Assembly: GCA_965243325.1 (NCBI GenBank)
Contig: CBDEUQ010000003.1
Location: 1,426,001-1,490,000 of the forward strand
Direction of reading: 5' to 3'
DNA: 64,000 nucleotides
DNA from: JANQOH01 sp965243325
Lineage (GTDB): Bacteria > Pseudomonadota > Alphaproteobacteria > UBA7887
Shown here: piece after piece, positions 45,692 to 55,700 of the stretch
Numbering within the stretch: the first letter of the stretch is position 1
Layout: every line of letters begins with the position of its first letter
Notes under the pieces: model-generated
The model's input: only the letters and a program-made list of their open reading frames with translations
Told to the model about the DNA's origin: nothing
The model's database searches: none
Program-made: the position numbers and the translations under genes

Positions 45692-46681
45692 ATGCACCGA
45701 CCCGCCGCCGCCGTCGTCGCCGTCGCCGCCCTTGCCGCCGTCCTCGCCGGCGCCGCGCCGGCCCAGAACCCGTGGCCGCCCGGGCTCGAGCGCGAGTTCC
45801 CCAAGGCGGACTTTTCCGTCGCCGCGGTCGACTGGTCGGAGATTCGCTCCGGCGGGCCGCCGCGCGACGGAATCCCGGCCATCGACGATCCCGCGTTCGT
45901 CTCGATCGACGCCGCCGCGGCCATCCTCGCGCCCACCGAGCCCGTCGTCGGCCTGAGCATCGACGGCGACGCCCGCGCCTACCCGCTGCGCGTGCTGATC
46001 TGGCACGAGATCGTCAACGACGTCGTCGGCGGCACGCCGGTGGCGGTGACCTACTGCCCGCTGTGCAACACCGCCCTCGTCTTCGACCGCCGCGCCGCCG
46101 GCATGGTGCTCGACTTCGGCACCACCGGGCGGCTGCGCCATTCCGACCTCGTCATGTACGACCGCCAGACCGAGAGCTGGTGGCAGCAGTTCCTCGGCAC
46201 GGCGATCGTCGGCACCCTCACCGGCACCGAGCTGCGCCTGGTCCCGGCGCGGCTCGAATCGTTCGCCAATTTCCGCGCCCGCCTTCCCGGCGGCAGGGTG
46301 CTCACCGCCGACTACCGGCGCCGCTACGGCCGCAACCCCTACGCCGGCTACGATTCGCTGGCCGCGCCGTTCCTCTACGACGGCCCGCTGCCGGTGGGGA
46401 TCGCGCCGCTCGCCCGCGTCGTCCGCGTCGGCGACGAGGCGTGGAGCCTCGCCCTCCTGCGCGCGGAAGGCGAGATCGTCGCCGGCGACGTGCGGCTCGC
46501 CTGGACGCCGGGGCAGAACTCCGCCGTCGACGCGGCGATCGTGGCCGAGGGCGCCGACGTCGGCAACGTCACGGTCGAGCGCCGGGGCGCCGACGGCGTC
46601 TGGCGCGACGCCCCGTACAGCGTCGACTTCGCCTTCGCCTTCGCCGCCTTCCACCCCGATTCGCCGATCCGCCTCGAGTGA
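45692..46681 (+). CDS. DUF3179 domain-containing exported protein
   Basis: 329 residues from ATG 45692, with CAGGGGAG upstream. A signal peptide covers about 25 residues (AAVVAVAALAAVLAGAAPAQ). The DUF3179 core shows DDPAFVSIDAA, DARAYPLRVLIWHEIVNDVVGG, VTYCPLCNTALVFDR and ESWWQQFLGTAIVG. The CPLC motif could bind metal or form a disulfide. The family has no known biochemical function. Confidence 0.88.
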   Translation: MHRPAAAVVAVAALAAVLAGAAPAQNPWPPGLEREFPKADFSVAAVDWSEIRSGGPPRDGIPAIDDPAFVSIDAAAAILAPTEPVVGLSIDGDARAYPLRVLIWHEIVNDVVGGTPVAVTYCPLCNTALVFDRRAAGMVLDFGTTGRLRHSDLVMYDRQTESWWQQFLGTAIVGTLTGTELRLVPARLESFANFRARLPGGRVLTADYRRRYGRNPYAGYDSLAAPFLYDGPLPVGIAPLARVVRVGDEAWSLALLRAEGEIVAGDVRLAWTPGQNSAVDAAIVAEGADVGNVTVERRGADGVWRDAPYSVDFAFAFAAFHPDSPIRLE

Positions 46682-46715
46682 GAGAGCGGGTGACGGAGCG
46701 GGCGGGGGAGCGGGC

Positions 46716-48023
46716 ATGAGACGGCCGCCGCGCGAGCTGCTGCGCGCGATGTTCGACGCCGCCGTGGCGTCGGCCGACCCGGCGGTCGCGCTGGCGCCGC
46801 ACCTGCCGCCGCCGCCGCCCGGGCGCATCGCCGTGTTCGGCGCCGGCAAGGGCGCCGCGGCGATGGCGCGCGCCGTCGAGCGCGCGTGGCCCGGCGCCGA
46901 GCTCGACGGCACCGTGGTCACCCGCTACGGCCACGGCTGCGCCACCGCGCGCATCCGCGTCGTCGAGGCGGCCCATCCGGTCCCCGACCGCGCCGGGCTC
47001 GAGGCGGCGCGCGCCATGCTGGACGCCGCCCGCGGGCTGGGCGAGGGCGACCTCGCCCTGTGCCTGATCTCCGGCGGCGGCTCGGCGCTGCTTGCCGTTC
47101 CCGCGCCCGGCATCGCGCTCGCCGACAAGCGGGCGGTGACCGGCGACCTGCTGCGCTCGGGGGCGACGATCTCGGAGATGAACTGCGTCCGCAAGCACCT
47201 CTCGGCGATCAAGGGCGGCCGGCTGGCGGCGGCGGCGTGGCCGGCGCGGGTCGAGACCCTGGCGATCTCCGACGTGCCCGGCGACGACCCGGCGACCATC
47301 GCCTCGGGCCCGACGGTGGCCGATCCGACGACCTTCGCCGACGCCCGCGCCGTGCTGGAGAAATACGCCATCGCGCCGCCGCCGGCGGTTGCCGCAAGCC
47401 TCGCCGCGGCCGCCGACGAGACTCCGAAGCTGGGCGATGCGCGCCTCGCGCGCAGCCGCTTCGCCGTCGTCGCGACCCCGCAGGGAGCGCTCGAGGCAGC
47501 CGCCGCGGTGGCGCGCGACGCCGGCTGCCGGCCGTTGATCCTGAGCGACGCGGTCGAGGGCGAGTCGCGCGACGTGGCCGGGGTGCACGCGGCGATCGCC
47601 CGCCAGGTCGCGCTGCGCGGCCAGCCGGCGGCGGCGCCGTGCGTCCTTCTCTCCGGCGGCGAGACCACCGTGCGCGTCGCCGGCGCCGGGCGCGGCGGCC
47701 GCAACGCCGAGTTCCTTCTGGCGCTGGCCGTCGCCCTCGACGGCCTCGCCGGCGTCCACGCCATCGCCTGCGACACCGACGGCATCGACGGCAGCGAGGA
47801 CAACGCCGGCGCCCTCGTCGCGCCCGACACCCTCTGCCGCGCCGCCGCCGCCGGCGTCGACGCGCGCGCGCACCTCGCGCGCAACGACTCTTACGGCTTC
47901 TTCGCCGCCGTCGGCGACCTCGTGGTCACCGGCCCGACGCTCACCAACGTCAACGACTTCCGCGCCGTCCTCGTCGCCCCGCCCGCAGCCGCCGCCGGCG
48001 CGGCCTCCGCCGCGACGCCGTGA
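46716..48023 (+). CDS. Glycerate 2-kinase (MOFRL/DUF4147, TtuD/GckA type)
   Basis: 435 residues. Typical motifs: IAVFGAGKGAAAMARAVE, AAHPVPDRAGLEAA, LCLISGGGSALLAVP, CVRKHLSAIKGGRLA and, in the C-terminal MOFRL domain, LLSGGETTVRV and RGGRNAEFLLALA. It phosphorylates D-glycerate to 2-phosphoglycerate. The pyruvate kinase gene follows with a GTGA overlap, so the two act in sequence around lower glycolysis. Confidence 0.93.
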   Translation: MRRPPRELLRAMFDAAVASADPAVALAPHLPPPPPGRIAVFGAGKGAAAMARAVERAWPGAELDGTVVTRYGHGCATARIRVVEAAHPVPDRAGLEAARAMLDAARGLGEGDLALCLISGGGSALLAVPAPGIALADKRAVTGDLLRSGATISEMNCVRKHLSAIKGGRLAAAAWPARVETLAISDVPGDDPATIASGPTVADPTTFADARAVLEKYAIAPPPAVAASLAAAADETPKLGDARLARSRFAVVATPQGALEAAAAVARDAGCRPLILSDAVEGESRDVAGVHAAIARQVALRGQPAAAPCVLLSGGETTVRVAGAGRGGRNAEFLLALAVALDGLAGVHAIACDTDGIDGSEDNAGALVAPDTLCRAAAAGVDARAHLARNDSYGFFAAVGDLVVTGPTLTNVNDFRAVLVAPPAAAAGAASAATP

Positions 48024-49471
48024 ACGCGAAGACGCGCGAACGGCGCGCCAGGATCCTCGCCACCCTCGGTCCGGCGACGGCGACCCGCGAGCGCGTCGCC
48101 GCCCTCTACGAGGCCGGGGCCGACGCTTTCCGCCTCAACTTCAGCCACGGCGACCACGCGGGCATCGCCGCGCTTCACGCCGCCGTACGCGCGGTCGAGG
48201 CCGACGCCGCCCATCCGCTCGCCGTCGTCGCCGACCTGCAGGGGCCGAAGCTGCGCATCGGCGCCTTCGCCGGCGGCTCGGCGACGCTCGAGGCGGGCGC
48301 CCGCTTCCGCCTCGATACCGACCCCGCGCCCGGCGGCGCCCGGCGGGTGTCGCTGCCCCACCCGGAGGTGTTCGCCGCGCTCGCGCCGGGGCTCGACCTG
48401 CTGCTCGACGACGGCCGCGTGCGCCTGCGCGTGGTGGAGGCCGGCGCGGCGCACGCCGACACCGAGGTCGCGGTCGCCGGGACGCTGTCGGACCGCAAGG
48501 GGGTCAACCTGCCCGGCGCCGCGCTGCCGTTCGGGCCGCTCACCGCCAAGGACCGCCGCGACCTCGCCTTCGCCGTCGATCTCGGGGTGGACTGGCTGGC
48601 GCTCAGTTTCGTCCAGCGCGCCGACGACATCGCCGAGGCGCGCCGCCTCGCCGGGCCGGGCGTGGCGCTGATGGCGAAGATCGAGAAGCCGGCCGCCGTG
48701 GAGCGGCTGGACGAGATCCTCGAGCAGGCCGACGGGCTGATGGTCGCGCGCGGCGACCTCGGTGTCGAGATGCGCCCCGAGCAGGTGCCGATCGTCCAGA
48801 AGCGGATCGTGCGCGCAGCGCGCGACGCCGGCAAGCCCGTCGTCGTCGCCACCCAGATGCTGGAGTCGATGATCCGCGCGCCCGAGCCCACCCGCGCCGA
48901 GGCGCAGGACGTGGCAACCGCGGTGTACGACGGCGGCGACGCGGTGATGCTGTCGGCCGAGACCGCGGCCGGCGCCTACCCGGTCGAGGCCGTCGACATG
49001 ATGCACCGCATCGTCGAGCGGGTGGAGCGCGACCCGCTGTACCGGCAGATGCGCGACGCCGCCCACGCGGCGCCGGCGCCGACCGCGGCGGACGCGCTGA
49101 GCGCGGCGGCGCGCCAGGTCGCCCACACCGTCGGCGCCGCCGCCATCGTCACCTACACCCAGTCCGGCGCGACCGCGCTCCGCGCCGCGCGCGAGCGGCC
49201 GGACATGCCCGTGCTCTGCCTCACGCCGGTCCACGCGATGGCCCGCCGTCTGGCGCTGGTGTGGGGCGTGCGCTGCGTGTACGGCGACGACGCGCACGAC
49301 TTCGACGACATGATCGAGCGCGCCTGCCGCGCCGCCGCCCAGCGCGGCTACGCCGCCGACGGCGACCGTCTGGTCATCGTCGCCGGCGTGCCCTTCGGCA
49401 CCCCGGGGGCGACCAACCTGCTGCACATCGCCCACGTCTCCACGCCGCGGCCTGGCGCCCGCGGTGGCTGA
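48020..49471 (+). CDS. pyk: Pyruvate kinase
   Basis: 483 residues from a GTG overlapping the glycerate kinase stop. It shows ILATLGPAT, FRLNFSHGDH, DLQGPKLRIG, the catalytic LMAKIEKPAAVE, VARGDLGVEM, QMLESMI and DGGDAVMLSAETAAGAYP. It converts phosphoenolpyruvate and ADP to pyruvate and ATP. Coupled to glycerate 2-kinase, it would channel glycerate-derived carbon to pyruvate through enolase encoded elsewhere. Confidence 0.96.
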   Translation: MNAKTRERRARILATLGPATATRERVAALYEAGADAFRLNFSHGDHAGIAALHAAVRAVEADAAHPLAVVADLQGPKLRIGAFAGGSATLEAGARFRLDTDPAPGGARRVSLPHPEVFAALAPGLDLLLDDGRVRLRVVEAGAAHADTEVAVAGTLSDRKGVNLPGAALPFGPLTAKDRRDLAFAVDLGVDWLALSFVQRADDIAEARRLAGPGVALMAKIEKPAAVERLDEILEQADGLMVARGDLGVEMRPEQVPIVQKRIVRAARDAGKPVVVATQMLESMIRAPEPTRAEAQDVATAVYDGGDAVMLSAETAAGAYPVEAVDMMHRIVERVERDPLYRQMRDAAHAAPAPTAADALSAAARQVAHTVGAAAIVTYTQSGATALRAARERPDMPVLCLTPVHAMARRLALVWGVRCVYGDDAHDFDDMIERACRAAAQRGYAADGDRLVIVAGVPFGTPGATNLLHIAHVSTPRPGARGG

Positions 49472-49594
49472 GGGTGGCGCCGGGGGCGGCGCCGACCGGA
49501 AAGGGCCGAAACGGAACAGCCGGAACGGGAAGAAGCGGACCGGCGAGGCGCGGAACGGCGGGGCTGCCGCGCCGGCGGCGGCGTTGGCGGCGGT

Positions 49595-50152
49595 TCAGGC
49601 CTCGGTGCCGAGCTGGCGCCCCAGGCGCTCGAGCTGGCGGCGCGCGTTTTCAGCGTGCGGATGGACGGCGAGCATGCGCTTGAGCGCGTCGTAGGCGTCC
49701 TGGGGGCGGCGCTGCGCCATGCGGATCATCGCCAGCCCGGACAGGGCGCCGAAGTGGCGCGGCTCCAGCGCCAGCGTCGCGTCGATGTCGGCGATGGAGG
49801 CCTCGAAGTCCCCCATCAGCCAGTAGAGCGTCGCGCGCTTGTTCCACCCTTCGGCGAAGTCGGGCGCCGACTCGACGAGGACGTTGAACGAGACCAGGGC
49901 GCCGGCGTGGTCGCCGTCGTTCATGGCGCGGATGCCCTCGGCCATCACCGCATCCAGCGTCGCGTCGCCGGAGTCGAGCCAGATGCGCCAGATCTCGATC
50001 TCGATCCGCGACAGGTCCGCCGGCCGCTCGGCGCTCTGCAGCGCCGCGAACAGCGAATCGAGCTTCGGATCGTCCTGCCGCGCCCACCCGGGCTGTCCCC
50101 ACACGGCGCCCATCAACGCCACCGCCACGATGCGTGCCACCCAGCCTTCCAT
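49595..50152 (-). CDS. TPR-repeat exported protein
   Basis: 185 residues. A signal peptide covers about residues 1-24 (VARIVAVALMGAVWGQPGWA). At least three tetratricopeptide-like units follow: AEGIRAMNDGDHAGALVSFNVLVESAPDFAEGWNKRATL, YWLMGDFEASIADIDATLALEPRHFGALSGLA and MAQRRPQDAYDALKRMLAVHP. It probably mediates protein contacts in the periplasm. It is the last core-type gene before the defence island. Confidence 0.85.
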   Translation of the reverse strand: MEGWVARIVAVALMGAVWGQPGWARQDDPKLDSLFAALQSAERPADLSRIEIEIWRIWLDSGDATLDAVMAEGIRAMNDGDHAGALVSFNVLVESAPDFAEGWNKRATLYWLMGDFEASIADIDATLALEPRHFGALSGLAMIRMAQRRPQDAYDALKRMLAVHPHAENARRQLERLGRQLGTEA

Positions 50153-50673
50153 GCCCGCCAGTATGCGCGAGCCGGGCGGGCATGGGAAGGGCGGTGGTGG
50201 CGTGTCGGCACCGGTGCGGCACCGCGCACCACGTCGTAACTCGGGCCGGTTGGCGAATGCCGGCGGGCGAGGACACGAAGGCCCCGGACCTTGAAGTCGG
50301 GCGGTTACGGGGCGATGACTGTATTCTCACCCGTCTTACGGCAGGGCCCGAAGAAATTGCGCCAAGACCGGGGGTTGACGCGATGCAGCCGTGTCGGCCA
50401 CTGTCAGCATAGTAAAACAGGCAGAAGTATGTTTAAGGATTGGAAGACTACATTACTCAGCTAAAACGTGTTTGCCGGTTCGGCAAAAGACCGATTATTT
50501 TTTTAGCTTCGCCCCAAGCTGTTTAGGAAGGCGAAGCTGCCTCAAATTGGGCGGGCGTCGCCCCATTGAGCTGCGGAGGCAGGCGACCTAAGGAACGTCA
50601 TTGAGCCGCAGGTGGAGCAACATTTGGCAGTATGGCATGAAAATATCTGGGCCACGGAGAACGGAAGCTCCCG
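50153..50673. promoter_or_regulatory. Leader region of the phosphorothioation operon
   Basis: 521 bases with no supported gene; GC falls sharply from about 50400. Three hairpins follow one another upstream of the operon: TTTGCCG/CGGCAAA with a 3-base loop at ~50471-50487 (then a run of seven T after 11 bases), GCTTCGCC/GGCGAAGC at 50506-50537, and a bulged stem at ~50542-50571 (CTCAA...TTGAG). The operon promoter and perhaps an attenuator or protein-binding RNA must lie here. The exact promoter cannot be picked. Confidence 0.45.
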
Positions 50674-51807
50674 ATGACCACGGCGAAGATATACCTCGAC
50701 TATCAGGCCACAACACCGCTCGATGAGAGGGTTCTGGAGGCTATGCGGCCATGGCTGGGACGACCAGCGAATCCGCATTCGAGGGAGCACGCGTTTGGCC
50801 AGGACGCAGCGGCGGCGATTGATTTGGCGCGAGTACGAGTTGCGGACGCGGTCAACGGCGATCCAGAAGGAGTGGTGTTTACTGCCAGCGCCACGGAGGC
50901 TGCGAACGTCGTTATACGCAGCTTCGCGAGTGACCGAAGCCGCTTGGTTGTCAGCGCAATAGAGCATCCCTGTGTGACCGGGACAGCGGCGGAGTGTGCG
51001 GAAGAAGGGCGCGCAGTGGTGGAAACCGCTCCGGTCGACGAAGACGGAGTGGTGGACCTCGATGCATTGTCGGAAATGATAGTTGATGCCGACCTGGTTT
51101 CGATTATGGCGGTCAATAACGAGGTAGGAACGATCCAGCCGATCGAGGACATCGGAGCACTGTGCGTCGGACAGGAAGTGCCGCTGCATACGGATGCGTC
51201 GCAGGCGATTGGCCGGGTGCGTGTTGACTTGGATGTCGGCATCACCTTCGCAACATTGTCCTCGCACAAGATTTACGGGCCGCCCGGCATCGGGGCCATC
51301 TGTGCGCGGCGAGAAGACGTGTCGCGCTTGAAGCCGCTGATGACCGGGGGTGGACAGGAGGGAGGGCTTCGCCCTGGAACGCTCCCGACGCTGCTTTGCG
51401 TAGGGTTCGGCGAAGCGTGCGCCTTGGCGGTTCAAGAGCGTGAAAGGGACGAGAAACGGGCGGCGAAGCTTGCAGAGTCGTTTCTGGCGCAATTGGACAT
51501 GGCGGGAGTGATGTACGCGGTCAATGGGAGTCGAGAGCGGCGCGTAGCCCAGAACCTCAACTTGAGCTTCGATGGTGTCGACGCGGAAACGCTGCTGGCG
51601 CAATTGCCGACGGTCGCAATCTCCACCGGCTCGGCGTGCTCGTCGGGCTCCATCGGCCCATCCGCCGTGCTGATGGCGATGGGTTTGGAGGACGATCGGG
51701 TCCGAAGCGCAGTGCGAGTTGGCTTCGGGAGAGGAACAGGACCGGAAGAAGTACGCGATGCGGCGGCAAGGGTGGCTATCGCGGTGGCAAGATTGCGGGG
51801 GCAATAG
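50674..51807 (+). CDS. sspA: Cysteine desulfurase of phosphorothioation system (SspA/DndA-like)
   Basis: 377 residues. It is a class V PLP enzyme: IYLDYQATTPLD at the start, TASATEAANVVI, NNEVGTIQPI, the PLP Lys199 in SSHKIYGP, and the persulfide Cys322 in STGSACSSG. It takes sulfur from cysteine for DNA modification. The call as SspA rather than housekeeping IscS rests on the next three genes, which complete the Ssp layout. The start has AACGGAAG upstream. The next gene begins 2 bases after its stop. Codon use is clearly less GC-rich than in pyk. Confidence 0.85.
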   Translation: MTTAKIYLDYQATTPLDERVLEAMRPWLGRPANPHSREHAFGQDAAAAIDLARVRVADAVNGDPEGVVFTASATEAANVVIRSFASDRSRLVVSAIEHPCVTGTAAECAEEGRAVVETAPVDEDGVVDLDALSEMIVDADLVSIMAVNNEVGTIQPIEDIGALCVGQEVPLHTDASQAIGRVRVDLDVGITFATLSSHKIYGPPGIGAICARREDVSRLKPLMTGGGQEGGLRPGTLPTLLCVGFGEACALAVQERERDEKRAAKLAESFLAQLDMAGVMYAVNGSRERRVAQNLNLSFDGVDAETLLAQLPTVAISTGSACSSGSIGPSAVLMAMGLEDDRVRSAVRVGFGRGTGPEEVRDAAARVAIAVARLRGQ

Positions 51808-51809
51808 AG

Positions 51810-52745
51810 TTGGCGGCGGCATACGCAGGTTCCAATGGTGGGTGGGACGCTTCAGGGGGGCGTGCACACGTCTTCTCTGGGCACGAATCGTTCACCTGCA
51901 GGTACGGGTGGCTGCCGAAGCTCTATGAGGCAGTGGAGCAGGACGAAGAGCTCTTCACGACGAACGAACGCGCGATCCTGACGCTGGGTCTCGGCAGCAA
52001 CATGGTTAAGGCAATTCGGTTTTGGGGGCAGGTTTTCGGCCTGCTGCAAGTACAACGCGGGCTAGCAAGAAATACGGAGTTGGCGAGGCGACTGCTCGAC
52101 ACAGAAATGGGCATTGACCCATACCTTGAGGATCCCGGCTCTCTTTGGCGATTACACTGGACTGTGACGGCGCATGCCGGGTTGGGGGCGTGGGTCACGA
52201 CGTTCCTTGAGTTGCAGGATGCGCAGATTACTCGCGATCGGCTGATCGACATCGTTCGCAGTAGGGCCGTAGCGGCAAGGGGATCCGTGACGCATAGAAC
52301 GGCCACCACCCATGTCGATATCCTGCTGCGCACCTACGATTGGGGACGCTTCGAAGCGGCGGCACCTGGCGAGGACCCCTCCGGATGTCCTTTCCAGGAA
52401 CTGCACTTGATTGAGACATCGGCGGTAAACGGGCAGACCTTGGTGAGTGTAAAGCGGGGTCCGAAACCTCTGCTGGATGTCGGGGCCTTTGCCTTTGCGC
52501 TGAACGACTATTGGCAGGGTACGGCGTCGGGTAGCCGGTCGCTCTCGGTACGGAGCCTGCTGGTAGATCGACGATCGCCCGGGGTTGTTTATCGGCTCGA
52601 CGAGGGGTCTCTGTTCGCGTGCCTCGAGGAACTGTGCGGAATATCTGGTATGGAGATGCGAAACAACGGAGCGGGCGGCACGGACGTAGTTGGCGACGGA
52701 CAGGTAAAGGAACGCCTTGAGGAGGTTGCGTGGCAAGGGAGCTGA
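51810..52745 (+). CDS. sspB: DUF4007 protein (SspB-like nickase candidate)
   Basis: 311 residues from TTG 51810; the frame has no ATG or GTG between the sspA stop and the conserved VFSGHESFTCRYGWLPKLYEAV block (residues ~24-45), so a TTG start just after sspA is most likely. DUF4007 features continue with LTLGLGSNMVKAIRFWGQVFGLL. As I recall, the nickase SspB of the SspABCD system is a DUF4007 protein. The catalytic residues cannot be named from sequence alone. Its end overlaps the ATPase gene by 16 bases. Confidence 0.8.
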   Translation: MAAAYAGSNGGWDASGGRAHVFSGHESFTCRYGWLPKLYEAVEQDEELFTTNERAILTLGLGSNMVKAIRFWGQVFGLLQVQRGLARNTELARRLLDTEMGIDPYLEDPGSLWRLHWTVTAHAGLGAWVTTFLELQDAQITRDRLIDIVRSRAVAARGSVTHRTATTHVDILLRTYDWGRFEAAAPGEDPSGCPFQELHLIETSAVNGQTLVSVKRGPKPLLDVGAFAFALNDYWQGTASGSRSLSVRSLLVDRRSPGVVYRLDEGSLFACLEELCGISGMEMRNNGAGGTDVVGDGQVKERLEEVAWQGS

Positions 52746-55700
52746 TCGCGGGACGGATCTCTATCGGGCGGCGCTACGTGCGGGCCGTCGATATTCTCCG
52801 CGACCTAGAAGATCCTCAATCGCTGGAAGGCTATGTGCTCACGCCTTCGGTTCGGGACGGCCTTCGCAGGGTGCTGAATGGTCTCGGCAAAGGGTCCTCA
52901 CAGCGTGCGTTTCGGGTGACGGGGCCGTACGGTTCGGGGAAGTCGTCATTCGGTTTACTGCTGGCGCGGTTGTTCCAGGAAGGAATCGAAGGCGGGCCTG
53001 CGACGAAACTCGTCCGTGATCTCTTGGATGGGCGAGAGGTGCCAGCCTATCGGCCAATCGTGATGGCGGGGCGTCGCGCGAGCTTGGCGGCGGACTTGGC
53101 GACGGCAGCGCGGGATGTCGCACAAGTCGAGTTCGGCGAGAACGACGAGTTGGCACTTGCGGCGGGGCGGGAGCTGGACAGGCGAGGCACCGCGACCGGA
53201 CCCGACGTGAAGGCAGTCTTGGATCATCTGGAGGGTTGCTCGGAGAAGCTGTTCGCGGAGAAGGGCCGCGGGCTGCTTCTACTGATCGACGAAATGGGAC
53301 GGTACGTGGAGTTCGCGGTATCCAATCCGAGCCGCGAAGACCCTTCGGTGTTTCAGCGGCTTGCCGAGCGGGCAGGCGGAGCGCGAATCGGCGGTATGGC
53401 TGTTGTAGGTTTCCTGCACCATCGATTTACCGACTACATGGCGACGCTTGGCGACTGGCTTGAGGGCGAGTGGCGCCGATCATCGGAGCGTTACGAGGAA
53501 ATCTCCTTCCATGAGAGCCATGAGCAATTGCTCTATCTTGTGTCGGAGGCACTGGTCGCTTGGCGCGCACACGGCGGCGCAATTAAGGGCGCGGCCCGTT
53601 CCCATTACCGGGAGGCAGGCAAGCGAGGACTGTTCACCTTGGCGAGCGATGATCTAGTGGCAGCCGGCGAGCGTCTATACCCGTTTCATCCGGGTGCGCT
53701 TGCGTGTCTATGGTCGTGCTCACGGCGCTTCGGCCAGAACGAACGCTCGTTGTTCGCCTTCCTGCAGTCGTCGGAGCCATTTGGGTACCAGGAGTTTGCG
53801 CACAGAACGGACTACAGTGGAGCAAACTGGTATCGAGTAGACGACGTCTACGACTATCTGGCATCGCAAGGGTCGTTGCGGTTCCAGAGCAGGGACCGTG
53901 AGAAGCGTTGGGAGATGGGCCAGGATGCCCTGTTGCTGTGCGGCGACGTGACTGTGGAAGCGCGGCGCGTGCTGAAGGCAGTGAGCCTGATCGCCGCATT
54001 AGAGCCGGTGCCGGGATTGACGGCGGAAGTCGACACGCTCGCGTGGTTGCTTGGGTATAATCAGGATGGTGTGAGGCGGGCTCTGGTCGAGCTCGCGAAA
54101 CGGGGCGTGATTCACAGGCGGGAGTCGCAGTCGGATTGGAGCCTATGGGCGCACAGTAGCGTGGATCTGGACCGGTGGATGGACAAGGCAAAGACGGCCG
54201 TTCCTGAGATGAGGCGTCTGGATGAGGAGTTGTCGCATGTGACCTCGCTGCGGTCGATGGTGGCGCAGCGGCACTATCATCGCACTGGAACGCTTCGCAG
54301 TTTTGCGGTCCGGATCGGCGAAGAGATCGGCGACACCTGTTCGGGGACTGATGGCTTGGTGGTCGTGCGACCGACCTATCCGGACGAAGATCCAGCGCGG
54401 GTCAGGGAGGAAGCTGCCCGCATCTCCCAGCGGGCCTGGCCCCTCGCGGTGGTTCGAGTCCAGCCGATCACACCGCGACACCTCGCTATCGCGCGGGATC
54501 TCGCGTGCTGGCGATGGGTCCGGGCGAGCTGCGGCGAGCTGAGGATCGATGAATTCGCGAGGGCGGAGGTCGAGCGGCGGATACGGGATCTTGAGAACGA
54601 GCTGCGGGGGCGCCTGCTGCCGTTCGGCCAGGCGAATGCGGCTGAGCCGGGCGTGGAGTGGCTGCATGAAGGCGCTGTGGTACCGATCGAGTCACGAGCC
54701 GGGCTGAACCGATTTCTGAGCGACGTGTGCGACCGGACGTTCAACCAGGCGCCGATTCTTCGCAACGAGTTGGTCAACCGCGACAAGCTGTCGAGTGCCG
54801 TCGCAGCCGCGCGAATGAAGCTGCTGGGCCGTATGCTCGACGAGGAGGAGAAGGAGTTCCTGGGTCTCACGGGCGCGCCCCCGGAGCGCACGATCTACCT
54901 TTCGATGTTCCATGCGTCCGGTATGCACCAGACAATGGAGGGCCGGCTGCAGTTCCGGGACCCCGGACCGCACGATCCTCTCGGTTGGGGCCCGGCGTGG
55001 CGACGGATTGACGGCATGGCGCAAGGCGGAGAAAGCGTCGGGGTGGACGCGGTGATCTCCGGGCTCGGCGAGCCGCCCGTCGGCCTGCGTGCCGGACCCG
55101 CGCTGCTCCTGATCGCGGCGTACATGCTGCACCACCGAGGCAGCGTCGCGTTGATGGAGCGAGGGAGCTTCCAGCCGGAAATTACCCGGGCGCACTTCAT
55201 GAGGCTTGCGAAGTCGCCGAAGCACTTCGCGTTGCGCAAGATTGGCACGATCGAGAAGACGGAGGTGCTGGGGGCCTTGGTGGAAGCACTGTCGATCTGG
55301 GCTGACGAGCGGCCGAGAGCCAACGTCAAGGAAGTGGCGGTGGCGCTGTACCGATGGTGGGGGTGTCTCTCCGAGTTCGCGCGGGGTACAAGGACCGTGG
55401 GTCCGACAGCGCAAGACGTTCGCGACGTGCTGCGAAAAGCGAGGGAGCCGATAGAGCTGATGCTCGATCAGTTGCCCCGGGCCTGCGAGGCCGTCGGAAC
55501 CGACGGCATCGACGTCGAGCGGTACACGCTCCAGTTGGACGGGGCATTGACCGAGCTGGGCGACGCATTGCCGACGCTGCGCAGTCAGGTCAAGGCAAGC
55601 ATCCTTCAAGCGTTTGGAGCGCGGACGCTTGGTGAACTGCGCAGACAGATGGCTTTGGACTACGAAGCCCATCGGCTTGAGCTCGGGAGCTACGAACTGC

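Noticed and set aside
44210..46921. A single 903-codon minus-strand gene
   Set aside because: Only the last 309 codons match an MBL-fold protein with its own ribosome site and signal peptide; the upstream part is antisense to the DUF3179 gene.
50471..50505. Rho-independent terminator upstream of sspA
   Set aside because: The hairpin is short and the T-run begins 11 bases after the stem; no gene reads into it from the left on the plus strand.
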